DNA from: Candidatus Zipacnadia bacterium
GTDB lineage: Bacteria > Armatimonadota > Zipacnadia > Zipacnadales > UBA5352
NCBI GenBank assembly: GCA_029820945.1
Contig: JALGUJ010000002.1
Span: forward strand, 47,921-111,920
Length of the DNA stretch: 64,000 bases
Direction of reading: 5' to 3'
Positions 55,382-64,000 of the stretch are shown piece after piece. The notes beneath the pieces are model-generated. The model worked only from the letters and a program-made list of their open reading frames with translations. It was not told where the DNA came from and ran no database searches. The translations under genes were made by a program, and so were the position numbers. Position 1 is the first letter of the stretch. Each line of letters starts with the position of its first letter.

Positions 55382-57796
55382 TCAGCGCCGCTCGATGACC
55401 GCCATCTCGCTCTCTCCCAGGGCGAGGCGGACGAGGCGCTGTCCGTCCTCCACGCGCTCCTCGCCCGTGCGGTCGGTGAGTGCGCCATCCGCGCCGTACC
55501 AGTAGACGGTGACCGGGTCCTCGTCGCCGAGAGTGAAGGTGCCCGGCACGGCCGTGATCAGCCGCTCCCGGCCCAGCAGCCAGCCGCGGTGTAGCTCGAC
55601 CGGCGTGAAGGGGAACATGCGCCGCGTGATGGTCGGATACGGCTGCTGGGGGCGCGAGTAGTAGTAGTAGATCGACCCCCACATGAGCTTCTTCCGGACG
55701 TCGGCGAGCAGACTCTCGAAGTCGCTCACGGTCTTGTGGTCGCCCAGCGAGATCGGCGTGTAGAGGTGCGAGCGGGCGGGATACCACTCCGCGGCGGTCT
55801 CCACGAAGCGCGGGAAGTGCAGGTCCTGCATGGTGCGCGTGCGCGGGCAGGAGTTGCCGATGATCATGCCGCCCTTGCCCCGGATGTACTCGACCAGCTC
55901 GAGCTTGGCGGGCAGCGAAAGCAGGTGCGGGTCGCCGAACTTGCGCTCGATGCGGTGCTCGTCGTCGAGCTCCGCGGAGTAGCCGTCCCAGCGGTCGTAG
56001 GTGCGCCCGGGCGAGATCATCTCGACCTCGTCCCAGTAGATGCCGTCGGCGCCGATCTCGTCCTCATCGAGGCACACATCGACCAGGCGCTTCATGGCGT
56101 CGAAGTACGAGTTGCCGATGGCGGGGTAGCAGTAGTAGAAGTTGATGCCGAAGCGGCTGGTATAGCCGGGCTGGATGTAGGGCGTACCGTCCGCGTTGGT
56201 GATCAGGGAGTCCGGGAAGCGTTCCGGCGTGTCTTCGTGCAGGTTGATGAAGGTGTGTATGTAGATGAGCGTGCGCACGTCCGGCGTGGCGGCGCGGACG
56301 TTGGCGCAGGCCTGGCGGAACTGCTCGCGGATGTGCGTGGCCTCGAGCGACTGCGCGCCGTGGTAGTAAGGCGGGTCGCCGCCGGGGTTGGCCCAGGTGC
56401 CGGTGGAGAGGATCGAGACGCCGCGCTGCTCGACGATGGCCCGGATCTCGTCGGCCGACATGGCCGCCGCCGAGCGCAGGCTGAAGTCGAACTGCCCAGG
56501 GATCGTGAAGTTCACGTCCAGGTCGCGGCGGACGAGGTTGATGAAGTCGTAGTAGTCCGCGCGCGCGACCGGGTAGATGGCCCACTCGAGCGTGTACTCG
56601 CCTCCCGGGGGCAGGCAGAACACGTCTGAGCGGATGCCCGCGCCCTCGTCCCAGTAGATTGTGCCCTGCAGGCGGTAGACGTCGTCGAGCGCGATGAGCC
56701 CGCAGCCGGCCTGCCGGCCCTCCACGTACACCGTCGAGTTCTCCCGGTACGATACGGCCACGGTGGCCGGATCGGGGTTGCCTCCCAGATATGCCTGCGT
56801 GACCTGATCGGGCTCAAGCTCAAGCCGGTTGTCGAAGGCCACGCCGATGTCGCGGTCGGTGGTGTTCACGAGCCGGTCGGCCACGGTGAGGTGATCGCCC
56901 TCGAAGCCGACGGTCCGCTCGACGCGGTAGTCGCGGGCCTGTGCCACCACTCGCCGGTCCGCGGGCGAGCAGGTCACGCTCCACTCGTGCTGGCCGGAGG
57001 GCCGGCCCTCGGCGACCAGCGCGTTGAAGCCGCCGCCCTCCCACGAGAAGCGGGACGTCACCTGCAGGTCGAGGCCGGGCAGGCTCACCGTCATGCCGCC
57101 GCCGGGCTGCAGCCGCACGGTCTCATCCACCTCAACCGCCGCCGGCGGCTGGATCATGATGCGGTCCGCCGAGAACTCCTCGGGCTCCGATAGCTCCGCG
57201 GCGATCGGCGGCTCATCGGACAGCTCGATGGCAAGCTCCTGGAAGACCAGCTCCAGCGACGGGTCATCGTCGGCGAAGGCCGACCTCAGGTTCATCTCCT
57301 CGCCGCGATGGCGCAGGCGCACCGTGCTCTCCTGCCCGCGCTCGACCATGTCGGTGATGTCCACGACGAAGCGGTAGGGATCAACGTCGAGGACGGCGCT
57401 GCTCCCGGCCGCCTCCGTCCCGACCAGTTCGAAGTCGGGCGCGTAGACCACCCGCCAGCGGTTGCCCTGCGCCCAGCCGAGCTCGAGGCCGCTCGCCATG
57501 GTGAACTGAAGCGGCTTGTTGAGCAGGCGGACCGCCGTGCGGGTGGCGGCGGCGTTGAGCGGCTGGTCGTTGACGCTCAGAGCCAGCACATAGGTCGAGC
57601 CGGCCGCCTGCGGGAACTCCATGCGCACGCTGTAGACCAGGCGCACCGACTGGTAGTCGCCCTCGGGCGTGAAGGCCAGCTCGGCCTCCTCACCGTAGGC
57701 GAGAGTGAGGCCCTCGTCGGCCAGCGGCATGATCTCGGCACCGGCCACGCAGGTCGTGGTCAGCAGGATCGTCGTCGCGAGCGCCACGGCGCGCAT
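55382..57796 (-). CDS. Secreted TIM-barrel glycosidase-like protein with large N-terminal beta domains
   Basis: An 804-residue exported protein; GGAGGAG precedes ATG 57796 and a signal peptide (RAVALATTILLTTTCVAGA). Residues about 20-190 form a beta-sandwich (SVRLVYSVRMEFPQAAGSTY ... VLDVDPYRFVVDITDMVERG), and 210-400 another (GGMTVSLPGLDLQV). About 430-720 is a TIM barrel: RAIVEQRGVSILSTGTW, VRTLIYIHTFINLHED, FGINFYYCYPAIGNSYFDAM, EIGADGIYWDEVEMISPG near 585 (Asp-Glu as candidate catalytic residues), IRGKGGMIIGNSC. The C-terminus is a small beta domain. I see GH13/GH29-like features but no certain family. It is 66 bp upstream (in transcription order) of the 51053-55315 gene and likely shares its transcript. 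Confidence 0.85.
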   Translation of the reverse strand: MRAVALATTILLTTTCVAGAEIMPLADEGLTLAYGEEAELAFTPEGDYQSVRLVYSVRMEFPQAAGSTYVLALSVNDQPLNAAATRTAVRLLNKPLQFTMASGLELGWAQGNRWRVVYAPDFELVGTEAAGSSAVLDVDPYRFVVDITDMVERGQESTVRLRHRGEEMNLRSAFADDDPSLELVFQELAIELSDEPPIAAELSEPEEFSADRIMIQPPAAVEVDETVRLQPGGGMTVSLPGLDLQVTSRFSWEGGGFNALVAEGRPSGQHEWSVTCSPADRRVVAQARDYRVERTVGFEGDHLTVADRLVNTTDRDIGVAFDNRLELEPDQVTQAYLGGNPDPATVAVSYRENSTVYVEGRQAGCGLIALDDVYRLQGTIYWDEGAGIRSDVFCLPPGGEYTLEWAIYPVARADYYDFINLVRRDLDVNFTIPGQFDFSLRSAAAMSADEIRAIVEQRGVSILSTGTWANPGGDPPYYHGAQSLEATHIREQFRQACANVRAATPDVRTLIYIHTFINLHEDTPERFPDSLITNADGTPYIQPGYTSRFGINFYYCYPAIGNSYFDAMKRLVDVCLDEDEIGADGIYWDEVEMISPGRTYDRWDGYSAELDDEHRIERKFGDPHLLSLPAKLELVEYIRGKGGMIIGNSCPRTRTMQDLHFPRFVETAAEWYPARSHLYTPISLGDHKTVSDFESLLADVRKKLMWGSIYYYYSRPQQPYPTITRRMFPFTPVELHRGWLLGRERLITAVPGTFTLGDEDPVTVYWYGADGALTDRTGEERVEDGQRLVRLALGESEMAVIERR

Positions 57797-58091
57797 TGCG
57801 GTCACTCCTCCGCGAGTCAATCGAGTGGCCTGAGCAGCCAGCGCTTCACGCTGATGATCGTGTTCCTCGCCCTCGTCCGGCGCGGCGGCCGGGCGCAGCG
57901 CTGCGATCAGGGTCATGGCGGCGGTCACTCGCTTCACCGGCTTCTCCGGGTCCGGCGGTGATGGGCGAGGGTCGTGCGGCTCCGAGAGGGTCCCTTCTCG
58001 CTCCAGCGGGGCCTTTCCTCGCTGGCGCGCCGCTACTCTCCGCCGCCTCCCCATCAGCGCCATCGGAACCAGGAGGTGGGCGGGACCGTTA
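57797..58091. other. Divergent intergenic region without a gene
   Basis: Between the divergent starts at 57796 (-) and 58155 (+). Frames here are open on both strands but lack ribosome sites, signal peptides or recognisable motifs. CGAGAGGG-TC-CCTTCTCG near 57983-58000 can form a small hairpin. The right end carries the promoter described next. Confidence 0.5.
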
Positions 58092-58120
58092 TTGACTCTG
58101 GGAATGGGGCGGCCTACAAT
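58092..58120 (+). promoter_or_regulatory. Sigma-70-type promoter of the ABC-transporter operon
   Basis: TTGACT (58092-58097) and TACAAT (58115-58120) are separated by exactly 17 bp, each with 5 of 6 consensus bases. This is a striking match in DNA this rich in G+C. Transcription would start near 58127, leaving a leader of about 28 nt before the GTG at 58155. Confidence 0.75.
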
Positions 58121-58154
58121 TGGCTTACCAGATGGCCTGACAGGGGATTTCGAC

Positions 58155-60611
58155 GTGAGACACGGCCTGCGGCTCTGCCTCTTCTCTCTAGCGGCTTTGC
58201 TCGGCCTGGCCGCCGGCGGTCTGTGTGCGAGCGTCGATTGGCGGGTGGAGGTCGGCTTCGACGGCGCCTACACCCGCGGCTCCTGGACCCCGATCGTGGT
58301 TGACGTGCACAATCGGGGGCCATCGCAGAGCGGACGCATTACGGTCCCCGTCAAGGCGCACGAGTACGCTCAGAACTACACCCTCTACGCCGTCCCGGTG
58401 GACGTTCCCTCAGGCTCGCGCAAGCGCCACAGGCTCTACGTGCCGGAGGTCCGGTACGGTCAGGAGATCAGACTGGACCTGAGTCTGTTCAGGGAGGCGC
58501 GCGGGCTCGAGAACCTCACCCCGGTGGAGCCGAAAGACATGCTGCTGGTGGTTCTTACCGAGAACCCCTCTCTTCTGGGCTTCCTGCAGGGCGCGCGCGC
58601 ACCGGTCGGCTCCTCGGCCTCCGCTACGAGGGTCGAGCGCTACTCCAGTTCGTCCTCCTCCCAGGCCGCCCACGTTGCGCTGGCACGGGTGAACTGGGGG
58701 CTGCTGCCCGATTCGTGGCTGGGCTGGGACGGCGTGGACGCGGTCGTGGTCGCGGAGACCGGCTTCGCCGACGCGGGCGAGGATGAGCTGGAGGCGCTCC
58801 GGCAGTGGATCCGGCTGGGCGGAACGCTGATCGTCCCGGGCGGCAAGCAGGCGGCGACGATCGCCGACGGCCCCCTGGGCGACCTGCTGCCCATGCAGGT
58901 GTCCGGCACCCACAGCGTGCCCGACCTCGCCGCGCTGGAGCAGTGGGGCGACCAGCCGATCCGCCGGCGGCCGGCGCTGGTGGCCTACGGCTCGCCGGCG
59001 GAGGACGCCGAGGTGCTGCTGGGCGACCGCGATACCCCGCTCGTGATGCTCAGGCCCTTCGACGCCGGCCGGGTCATCATGACCGGCTTTGACTTCACGG
59101 CCGAGCCCGTCAAGTACTGGGACGGCCAGACGCGGATGTGGGAGCGGATGCTCTCGCGCGCGGCGGCGCCGGGCGGCTCGAGCCTGCTCTCGGCGTTCAG
59201 GGGCGCCTCGCGGCACTACTACCCCGGGGGCGACATGGCGTCCACGGCCGCGCACAGCGAGGCGGCGGACCTGCCGCCAATGTGGCTGATGATCGGCTTC
59301 CTCGTGGCCTACATCATCGTGCTCATCCCCGTGAACTACTGGATCGTGACCAGGCTGAAGCGGCGCGAGCTGGCGTGGCTGACCACACCGGCGATCATCG
59401 TGCTCTTCTCCCTGGCCGCCTACGGCACGGGCTTTGCGCTGCGGGGCCACCGCACGCTGGTAAACCGCCTCGCGGTGGCGGAGCTGGAGCCGGGCCAGGG
59501 GCTGGCCCGCGCGCTGGGGTACGTGGGCGTGTTCTCGCCCGCGAAGATGAAGTACGACCTGGCGCTGGAGGGCAGCGCGGCCGGCGTGCTGGACACCGAA
59601 GTCGGCAGCAGCGATAAGCTGACGGTGCTCGGCGGCCCCCGCCCGAAGGTCACCGACCTGGCGGTCAACATGTGGAGCACCCGCGTGGTCCAGGTAGAGT
59701 TCCTCGCCGACTTCGGAGGCGGGATCAGCGGCCACCTCGAGTTCGATGGCACCGACCTCTTTGGGCACGTCAGAAACGACACCGGCCGCACACTCAAGAG
59801 CGTGGGTATTGTGCGCAATGGCCGCATGGGGAGCACCAAGCGCCTCGCGCCGGGCCAGGAGGCGGACGTGAACTTCATCCGCACCACGGACGTCGGCTCC
59901 ACCTATCCGTCCGGCCCCCAGATGCCGCTGGGTGAGCGGGCCATTGTGGCGATATTCGGCAGTGAAGGGCCCATGCACTACTACCCCGGCAGGGGCTCCG
60001 GCCGCCTGCGTGAGGCGCCGCGCGTCGTGGCGCTGTGCGACGAGCAGATCCTGCCGGTGACCCTTATCGGCCGCAATTCACGCAGCGAGGACGCGACGGT
60101 CATCGCCGCGCAGTTGCCTGTTCGGCTGCGGGCGGGGAAGAAGATGGCGATCCCTCGATGGCTGGTGAGGCGGCGGGTCATCGCGACCGACGGAGCGGTG
60201 TGGGAGGGCGATGAATGGGACGGCTTCTACGTCAGCATCGGGCAGGGATCGGCCACCTTCGAGTTCGACCTGCCCGTCGGGCCCGGGGGTGCCCTCGCCA
60301 CCTCGCTTCAGGTCATCATGCAGACGGACTACTCCGGGATGGTGGCAACACCGCCGCCGGGCGGGCCAGGCATGCGCGCACCCATGGCAACGGTGGTCGG
60401 GACGGGACCGCAGCCTCCTCTGAGCGCGTCGGTCTTCGACCACCGGGCCGCGGAGTGGGTGCCGCTGACCTTCAGCGGGCCGGCCGCGAGCGTGCCGAAT
60501 CCGGCCGACTGCATGACGGAGGACGGTCAGGTGCTCGTGAAGGTCGAGGTGCCGACCACCAGTGTGAACGTGATCGAGCTGGCTCTGGACGCGAGGGTGG
60601 ACAGCTTCTGA
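58155..60611 (+). CDS. Membrane protein with GATase-like extracytoplasmic domain, ABC-transporter associated
   Basis: An 818-residue protein. GTG 58155 follows AGGGGAT and begins a signal peptide (RHGLRLCLFSLAALLGLAAGG). Residues about 25-110 are an Ig-like domain (VEVGFDGAYTRGSWTPIVVDV, as in firmicute envelope proteins that open with 'F.G.ykpGrWtPv'). Residues about 140-320 resemble a class I glutamine-amidotransferase-like fold (GVDAVVVAETGFADAGEDEL, QWIRLGGTLIVPGG, RVIMTGFDF); a catalytic Cys is not seen. Two membrane helices lie at about 373-397 (PMWLMIGFLVAYIIVLIPVN) and 408-432. A large beta domain follows to the end. With the ATPase and permease after it, the set recalls GldG/GldF/GldA-type exporters, an analogy only. 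Confidence 0.82.
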   Translation: MRHGLRLCLFSLAALLGLAAGGLCASVDWRVEVGFDGAYTRGSWTPIVVDVHNRGPSQSGRITVPVKAHEYAQNYTLYAVPVDVPSGSRKRHRLYVPEVRYGQEIRLDLSLFREARGLENLTPVEPKDMLLVVLTENPSLLGFLQGARAPVGSSASATRVERYSSSSSSQAAHVALARVNWGLLPDSWLGWDGVDAVVVAETGFADAGEDELEALRQWIRLGGTLIVPGGKQAATIADGPLGDLLPMQVSGTHSVPDLAALEQWGDQPIRRRPALVAYGSPAEDAEVLLGDRDTPLVMLRPFDAGRVIMTGFDFTAEPVKYWDGQTRMWERMLSRAAAPGGSSLLSAFRGASRHYYPGGDMASTAAHSEAADLPPMWLMIGFLVAYIIVLIPVNYWIVTRLKRRELAWLTTPAIIVLFSLAAYGTGFALRGHRTLVNRLAVAELEPGQGLARALGYVGVFSPAKMKYDLALEGSAAGVLDTEVGSSDKLTVLGGPRPKVTDLAVNMWSTRVVQVEFLADFGGGISGHLEFDGTDLFGHVRNDTGRTLKSVGIVRNGRMGSTKRLAPGQEADVNFIRTTDVGSTYPSGPQMPLGERAIVAIFGSEGPMHYYPGRGSGRLREAPRVVALCDEQILPVTLIGRNSRSEDATVIAAQLPVRLRAGKKMAIPRWLVRRRVIATDGAVWEGDEWDGFYVSIGQGSATFEFDLPVGPGGALATSLQVIMQTDYSGMVATPPPGGPGMRAPMATVVGTGPQPPLSASVFDHRAAEWVPLTFSGPAASVPNPADCMTEDGQVLVKVEVPTTSVNVIELALDARVDSF

Positions 60612-60669
60612 CCGCGGCGAGGAGCGGCCGGGCCAGGGAAGCCGTCGGGCGGCCGTGCAGAGGGAAGCG

Positions 60670-61596
60670 ATGATCGAGATCCGCGGACTGACAAAGCGCT
60701 ACGGGAAGCTCACCGCGGTTGACAACCTGTGGCTCACGGTGGAGCGTGGCGACGCCCTGGGGTTCATCGGCCCCAACGGGGCGGGGAAGACCACGACCAT
60801 CCGTATGCTGGCGACGCTGCTGGCGCCGGATGCGGGCACCGCGCGCGTGGGCGGCCACGACATCCGCAAGGAGCCCGCCGGGGTCCGGGCCATGGTCGGC
60901 TACATGCCCGACTTCTTCGGCGTCTACGACGACATGATGGTCTGGGAGTACCTGGACTTCTTCGCCGCGGCCCACCGGGTGCCGCGCAGCCAGAGGCCGC
61001 GCCTCATCGGCGACGTGCTGGAGCTGACGGATCTGGGCAGCCGGCGCGACGAGTCGGTCAACTCGCTCTCGCGCGGGATGAAGCAGCGGCTGTGCCTTGC
61101 CAAGACGCTCGTGCACGACCCGGAGGTGCTGCTGCTCGACGAGCCGGCCTCGGGCCTGGACCCGCGCGCGAGGATGGAGGTCCGGGAGCTGCTGCGCGAG
61201 CTCTGCAAGCTGGAGAAGACCCTGCTGATCTCATCGCACATCCTGCCGGAGCTGGCGGGGCTGTGCAACAAGATCGCCATCATCGAGGAGGGCAGGTTGG
61301 TCACGGCCGGCTCCGTGGACGAGATCTCCGCGCAGCTCCAGGGCGGGACCCGCCTGGTGGTCGAGCTCTGCGAACGCAGCGCGGAGGCCTGCGAGTTCCT
61401 GGCGGCGCTGGAGTCGGTGGCGAGCGCGGTCGAGGGCGACGGGCGGATTGAGGCGGTCTACCAGGGCCCCGAAGGCGACGAGCACGAGGTGTTGCGCGCC
61501 CTCGTCCTCGAGGGCTTCAAGGTGCGGGGGTTCCGGGAGGAGGAGATCGACCTGGAGACCATCTACGTGCGCTCCACACAGGGGCTGGGCTCATAG
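60670..61596 (+). CDS. ABC transporter ATP-binding protein
   Basis: A 308-residue ATPase with Walker A GPNGAGKT (34-41), signature LSRGM (133-137, a variant of LSGGQ common in ABC-2/NatA-type exporters), Walker B VLLLDEPASGLDP (153-165) and switch His in ISSHI. The extra C-terminal about 90 residues (after GSVDEI) are the regulatory tail usual for ABC-2 exporter ATPases. ATG 60670 has AGGGAAG upstream. The stop shares one base with the permease start, so the two are coupled. Confidence 0.96.
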   Translation: MIEIRGLTKRYGKLTAVDNLWLTVERGDALGFIGPNGAGKTTTIRMLATLLAPDAGTARVGGHDIRKEPAGVRAMVGYMPDFFGVYDDMMVWEYLDFFAAAHRVPRSQRPRLIGDVLELTDLGSRRDESVNSLSRGMKQRLCLAKTLVHDPEVLLLDEPASGLDPRARMEVRELLRELCKLEKTLLISSHILPELAGLCNKIAIIEEGRLVTAGSVDEISAQLQGGTRLVVELCERSAEACEFLAALESVASAVEGDGRIEAVYQGPEGDEHEVLRALVLEGFKVRGFREEEIDLETIYVRSTQGLGS

Positions 61597-62705
61597 TGGT
61601 CGAGCGACTGGACCGGCTGCTCTACGCGGCGCTGCGCTTCAACCCGTGCGTGACGTGGCACGAGCTGCGCCTTCGCATGCGGGTGGGACGCGCGTTCGTG
61701 CTGCTGGCCCTCTATGTGCTGTTTGCCGCCGGTGCGGTGGTAATCCCGGTCGGCACGGCGGTCTGGCAGCGGCAGCACTTCGGAGGGACGCCGGGCACCG
61801 ATCTCGGCCGAGTCGGGCTGCACGCGCTGGTGTACGTGCAGCTCACGCTGATCTTCGTCGCGCTGCCCGCCTTCGCCGCCGCGACCATCGCCTCCGAGCG
61901 GGAGCGGGAGACGCTGGAGATGCTGCGGGCCACGCTGCTGTCCCCGTGGGACGTGGTGACCGGCAAGCTGCTGTCGGTGCTGGCCCTCGGCGTGGTGCTG
62001 CTGGGCACGAGCCTGCCCATCGCGGCCTGGTGCCTGCTGCTCGGCGGCGTGTCGCCCACGGAGGTCTTCCGCGTCTACATGTTGATGCTGGCCGTGGCTG
62101 CGGGCGTGAGCACTCTGGGTCTGCTCATGAGCGCGCAGTTCCACCGCGCGCTGGGCGCCATCGTCGCGACCTACGGAACGCTGCTGGGGCTGGTCGCCGT
62201 GATCGGGGTGGGTGCCTACGTGGTCTTCGCGTGGATCGCCATCGCCAGCGCCGCCCACTACACTTCGCTGGGCGTGACGGCGGCCGTGGTCCTGGTCGGC
62301 ATGCCCGTGTTGGTCACCGCCATCCTGCTGACCATGCTGGTTCGGTGGATCGCCTCGCGCCTCCTTCTCCTCAGGGTACTCACGGCCAGAAGCGTATTCT
62401 CGGTGGTGGTGGGGATCGTGCTGGTCGGAGCACTGCTCATCCGCGCCGCACCGCTGATCGAGAAGATGAGCAACGCCTCGCCGGCCGCGCTGACGCTGGT
62501 GATCCCGTACGTGGGCGCGGCCTCGACGCTGGAGGAGTCCGTCGGCCGCAGCGTCATCGGGTCGTCCACTCCTTCAGGCACGACGAGGCCGGTCGCCGAC
62601 CTGCAGGGGTACGTCTGGTCGATCCTCATGTGGGTCTACCTCGCGATCGCCGGGGTCCTGTGGGTGGGGGCGACGCGAGTCTACGCCAGACGCACCGGAG
62701 CGTGA
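61596..62705 (+). CDS. ABC-2-type transporter permease
   Basis: A 369-residue membrane protein starting at GTG 61596 inside the previous stop. The order is that of ABC-2/GldF-like permeases: an N-terminal cytosolic helix and membrane span (AFVLLALYVLFAAGAVVIP), a periplasmic segment, then ALPAFAAATIASERERETLEML, the conserved cytosolic ER-E-TLE motif. Spans follow (SVLALGVVLLGTSLPIAAW, VYMLMLAVAAGVSTLGLLM, TYGTLLGLVAVIGVGAYVVF, ALLIRAAPL) and a last helix near 345. Works with the ATPase encoded just before. Cargo unknown. Confidence 0.92.
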   Translation: MVERLDRLLYAALRFNPCVTWHELRLRMRVGRAFVLLALYVLFAAGAVVIPVGTAVWQRQHFGGTPGTDLGRVGLHALVYVQLTLIFVALPAFAAATIASERERETLEMLRATLLSPWDVVTGKLLSVLALGVVLLGTSLPIAAWCLLLGGVSPTEVFRVYMLMLAVAAGVSTLGLLMSAQFHRALGAIVATYGTLLGLVAVIGVGAYVVFAWIAIASAAHYTSLGVTAAVVLVGMPVLVTAILLTMLVRWIASRLLLLRVLTARSVFSVVVGIVLVGALLIRAAPLIEKMSNASPAALTLVIPYVGAASTLEESVGRSVIGSSTPSGTTRPVADLQGYVWSILMWVYLAIAGVLWVGATRVYARRTGA

Positions 62706-62739
62706 CGCAGACACGCCGGCGCACCGAGGGGAGAGAGCC

Positions 62740-64000
62740 ATGGCCGCCGACGCATCCGCGATGGTCTCGCTCGACGCCGCGCAGGCCGCGCTGCGGAGCG
62801 GGCTCTGGCGACTGCGCCTCTGGCTGCGCCTGGTGCTGACCGCGCGCCTGGCGACGCTCGGCATCACCGTCGCCTCCGCAGCCATGGTCCTGCTCTACGG
62901 CGTCGGCCGTCTCTACGGCATCACGCATCCGGCGCGAGAGGTCGCCCTGCCGCTGCTGGCCGCCTGCGGGGCGGCGCTGCTGGCCGCGCTCATCTGGCCG
63001 CTGCCTGACAGGCTACTGGCGCGCGGCGCCGATCGGCGCCTGGGGCTGTGGGACCGGCTGGGCACCGCCGTGGACCTCTGCCGGCTGCTCTACCCCTCGG
63101 GCATGGAGCGCGCCCAGGTGATGGACGCCGTGGCGCACCTCTCGCACCTCCGCCCGCTGCGGGTCTACCCCCTGCGCTTCGACCGCCTCACGAAGGTCAT
63201 GCTCGGCTGTGTCGCGGCGCTGCTGGCCGTGCAGCTCGCGCCCATCCCGCCGCTGCTGCTGTCGCAGCGCGAGCGCGAGGAGCAGGCCGAGATGCGGCTG
63301 CTGGCCCGGGAGATCGAGCCGGCCGCGAAGCGCCTGCAGGAGGACGCGGAGGAGGCGGACGACAAGGACACGCGCGAGACCGCCGAGCGACTGCGCAGGC
63401 TCGCGCGGGACATGCAGCGCGGGCGTATCCAGAAACGCGATGCGCTGCTGGCGCTGGGGGAGATCGACAAGCGGCTCGGTAAGATCGAGAGGCAGATCAG
63501 GCCGCCGTCGATGAGGACCGCGCGTGACACGGCGACGGAGATCGGCAAGCGCGGTCGTCAGGAGCTGGCCAGGCGGGCCGAGGACCTGGCCCGCAAGGCC
63601 CATCGGTGCGGGGACAGCGAGTTGGAGAAGCGCCTGAAGAAGCTGGCGGAGAAGACCCGGCAGGCCAAGACCAGCGCGGACCTGCGCCGGGCGGCCGAGG
63701 AGATGGCGGCGTGCGCCGAGCAGATGGGCGTGGACCTGTCTCCCACGGCCCTGCTGGACGCGGCCTCCGTCGCCATCGAGAGCGAGGACTGGGAGGGCGT
63801 GCTCGGCTCGCTCGAGGACCTGCAGGAGATGCTCTCCGGCGGCGACCGCGAGCTGACGGAGGAGGAGATCCGCGAGCTGGCCGAGCGCCTGCAGGAGCTG
63901 TCCGAGCGGCTCAAGGACACCGAGCTGAGCGAACTGTCGGAGTGCCTGGGGGAGGCCGTCGAGTGCCTGCGCCAGGGCGACTGCCGGGGAGCCGGGCGAT
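62740..64000 (+). CDS. Membrane-anchored coiled-coil protein (DUF4175-like?), 3' partial
   Basis: The frame from ATG 62740 (GGGGAGAGAG upstream, 34 bp after the permease) is open to the window edge, giving 420 residues so far. Three hydrophobic segments lie at about 33-58 (TLGITVASAAMVLLYGV), 67-90 (EVALPLLAACGAALLAALI) and 150-174 (VMLGCVAALLAVQLAPIPPLLL). Between them RRLGLWDRLGTAVDL resembles the conserved stretch of DUF4175-type proteins. From about 175 the protein is a long charged coiled coil (EREEQAEMRLLAREIEPAAKRL ... in pieces: REEQAEMRLLAREI, EELAERLQELSERL). It is the fourth gene of the operon that starts at 58155. Confidence 0.85.
   Translation, partial: MAADASAMVSLDAAQAALRSGLWRLRLWLRLVLTARLATLGITVASAAMVLLYGVGRLYGITHPAREVALPLLAACGAALLAALIWPLPDRLLARGADRRLGLWDRLGTAVDLCRLLYPSGMERAQVMDAVAHLSHLRPLRVYPLRFDRLTKVMLGCVAALLAVQLAPIPPLLLSQREREEQAEMRLLAREIEPAAKRLQEDAEEADDKDTRETAERLRRLARDMQRGRIQKRDALLALGEIDKRLGKIERQIRPPSMRTARDTATEIGKRGRQELARRAEDLARKAHRCGDSELEKRLKKLAEKTRQAKTSADLRRAAEEMAACAEQMGVDLSPTALLDAASVAIESEDWEGVLGSLEDLQEMLSGGDRELTEEEIRELAERLQELSERLKDTELSELSECLGEAVECLRQGDCRGAGR

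Noticed and set aside
1..64000. tRNA, rRNA, CRISPR arrays, insertion sequences, riboswitches
   Set aside because: I looked for T-loop sequences, regularly spaced repeats, transposase motifs and terminal inverted repeats and saw none that hold up.

Overview
The window is about 68% G+C by eye and carries no rRNA, tRNA, CRISPR array, transposase or phage gene that I can see. The best taxonomic clue is the prepilin-like H-X9-DG protein at 42667-43269. Its processing segment ([16 protein letters not shown], then [23 protein letters not shown] and [10 protein letters not shown]) is the form typical of Armatimonadota. Numerous large secreted proteins with TIM-barrel, LamG, discoidin and DUF4091-type domains fit the same phylum. 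A planctomycete-like relative cannot be excluded.

Layout: (1) 1-1268 is the C-terminal part of a secreted discoidin/NPCBM protein, followed by a decayed LpxH-like metallophosphoesterase (about 1340-2117). (2) 2158-4684 is an overlapping GT4 - GNAT - GT2 set, probably for a surface glycan or glycolipid, ended by a terminator-like hairpin. (3) 4743-57796 is a very large glycan-degradation island. It holds about fifteen exported proteins, many of 600-1500 residues. They combine TIM-barrel catalytic-like domains (GH42-like, DUF6259-like, GHL6/GH29-like, GH123/DUF4091-like and several I cannot assign) with carbohydrate-binding-like modules (F5/8C, CBM4/9-like, CBM9-like, LamG). Cytosolic partners lie among them: two Gfo/Idh/MocA oxidoreductases, a nitrilase-superfamily amidase and a Nif3-like protein. 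One polytopic DUF6785/6784-type membrane protein is the only transporter-like gene of the island. I see no TonB/SusCD pair, solute-binding protein or local regulator. (4) 58155-64000 is a separate operon with a clear sigma-70-type promoter: a membrane protein with a GATase-like domain, an ABC ATPase, an ABC permease and a membrane/coiled-coil protein cut by the window edge.

The island shows active decay and module shuffling. Three genes look like remnants in which N- and C-terminal pieces survive while the catalytic middle is lost (15212-16110 and 43470-44378) or only the 5' end survives (43290-43465). An N-terminal module is shared by two otherwise different enzymes. A C-terminal beta-sandwich-like module occurs three times. 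A 12-G tract sits inside a promoter-like element at 38071-38100.

Functional names for the enzymes rest on motif reading only. Open reading frames, starts with Shine-Dalgarno sites and signal peptides are much more certain than substrates.
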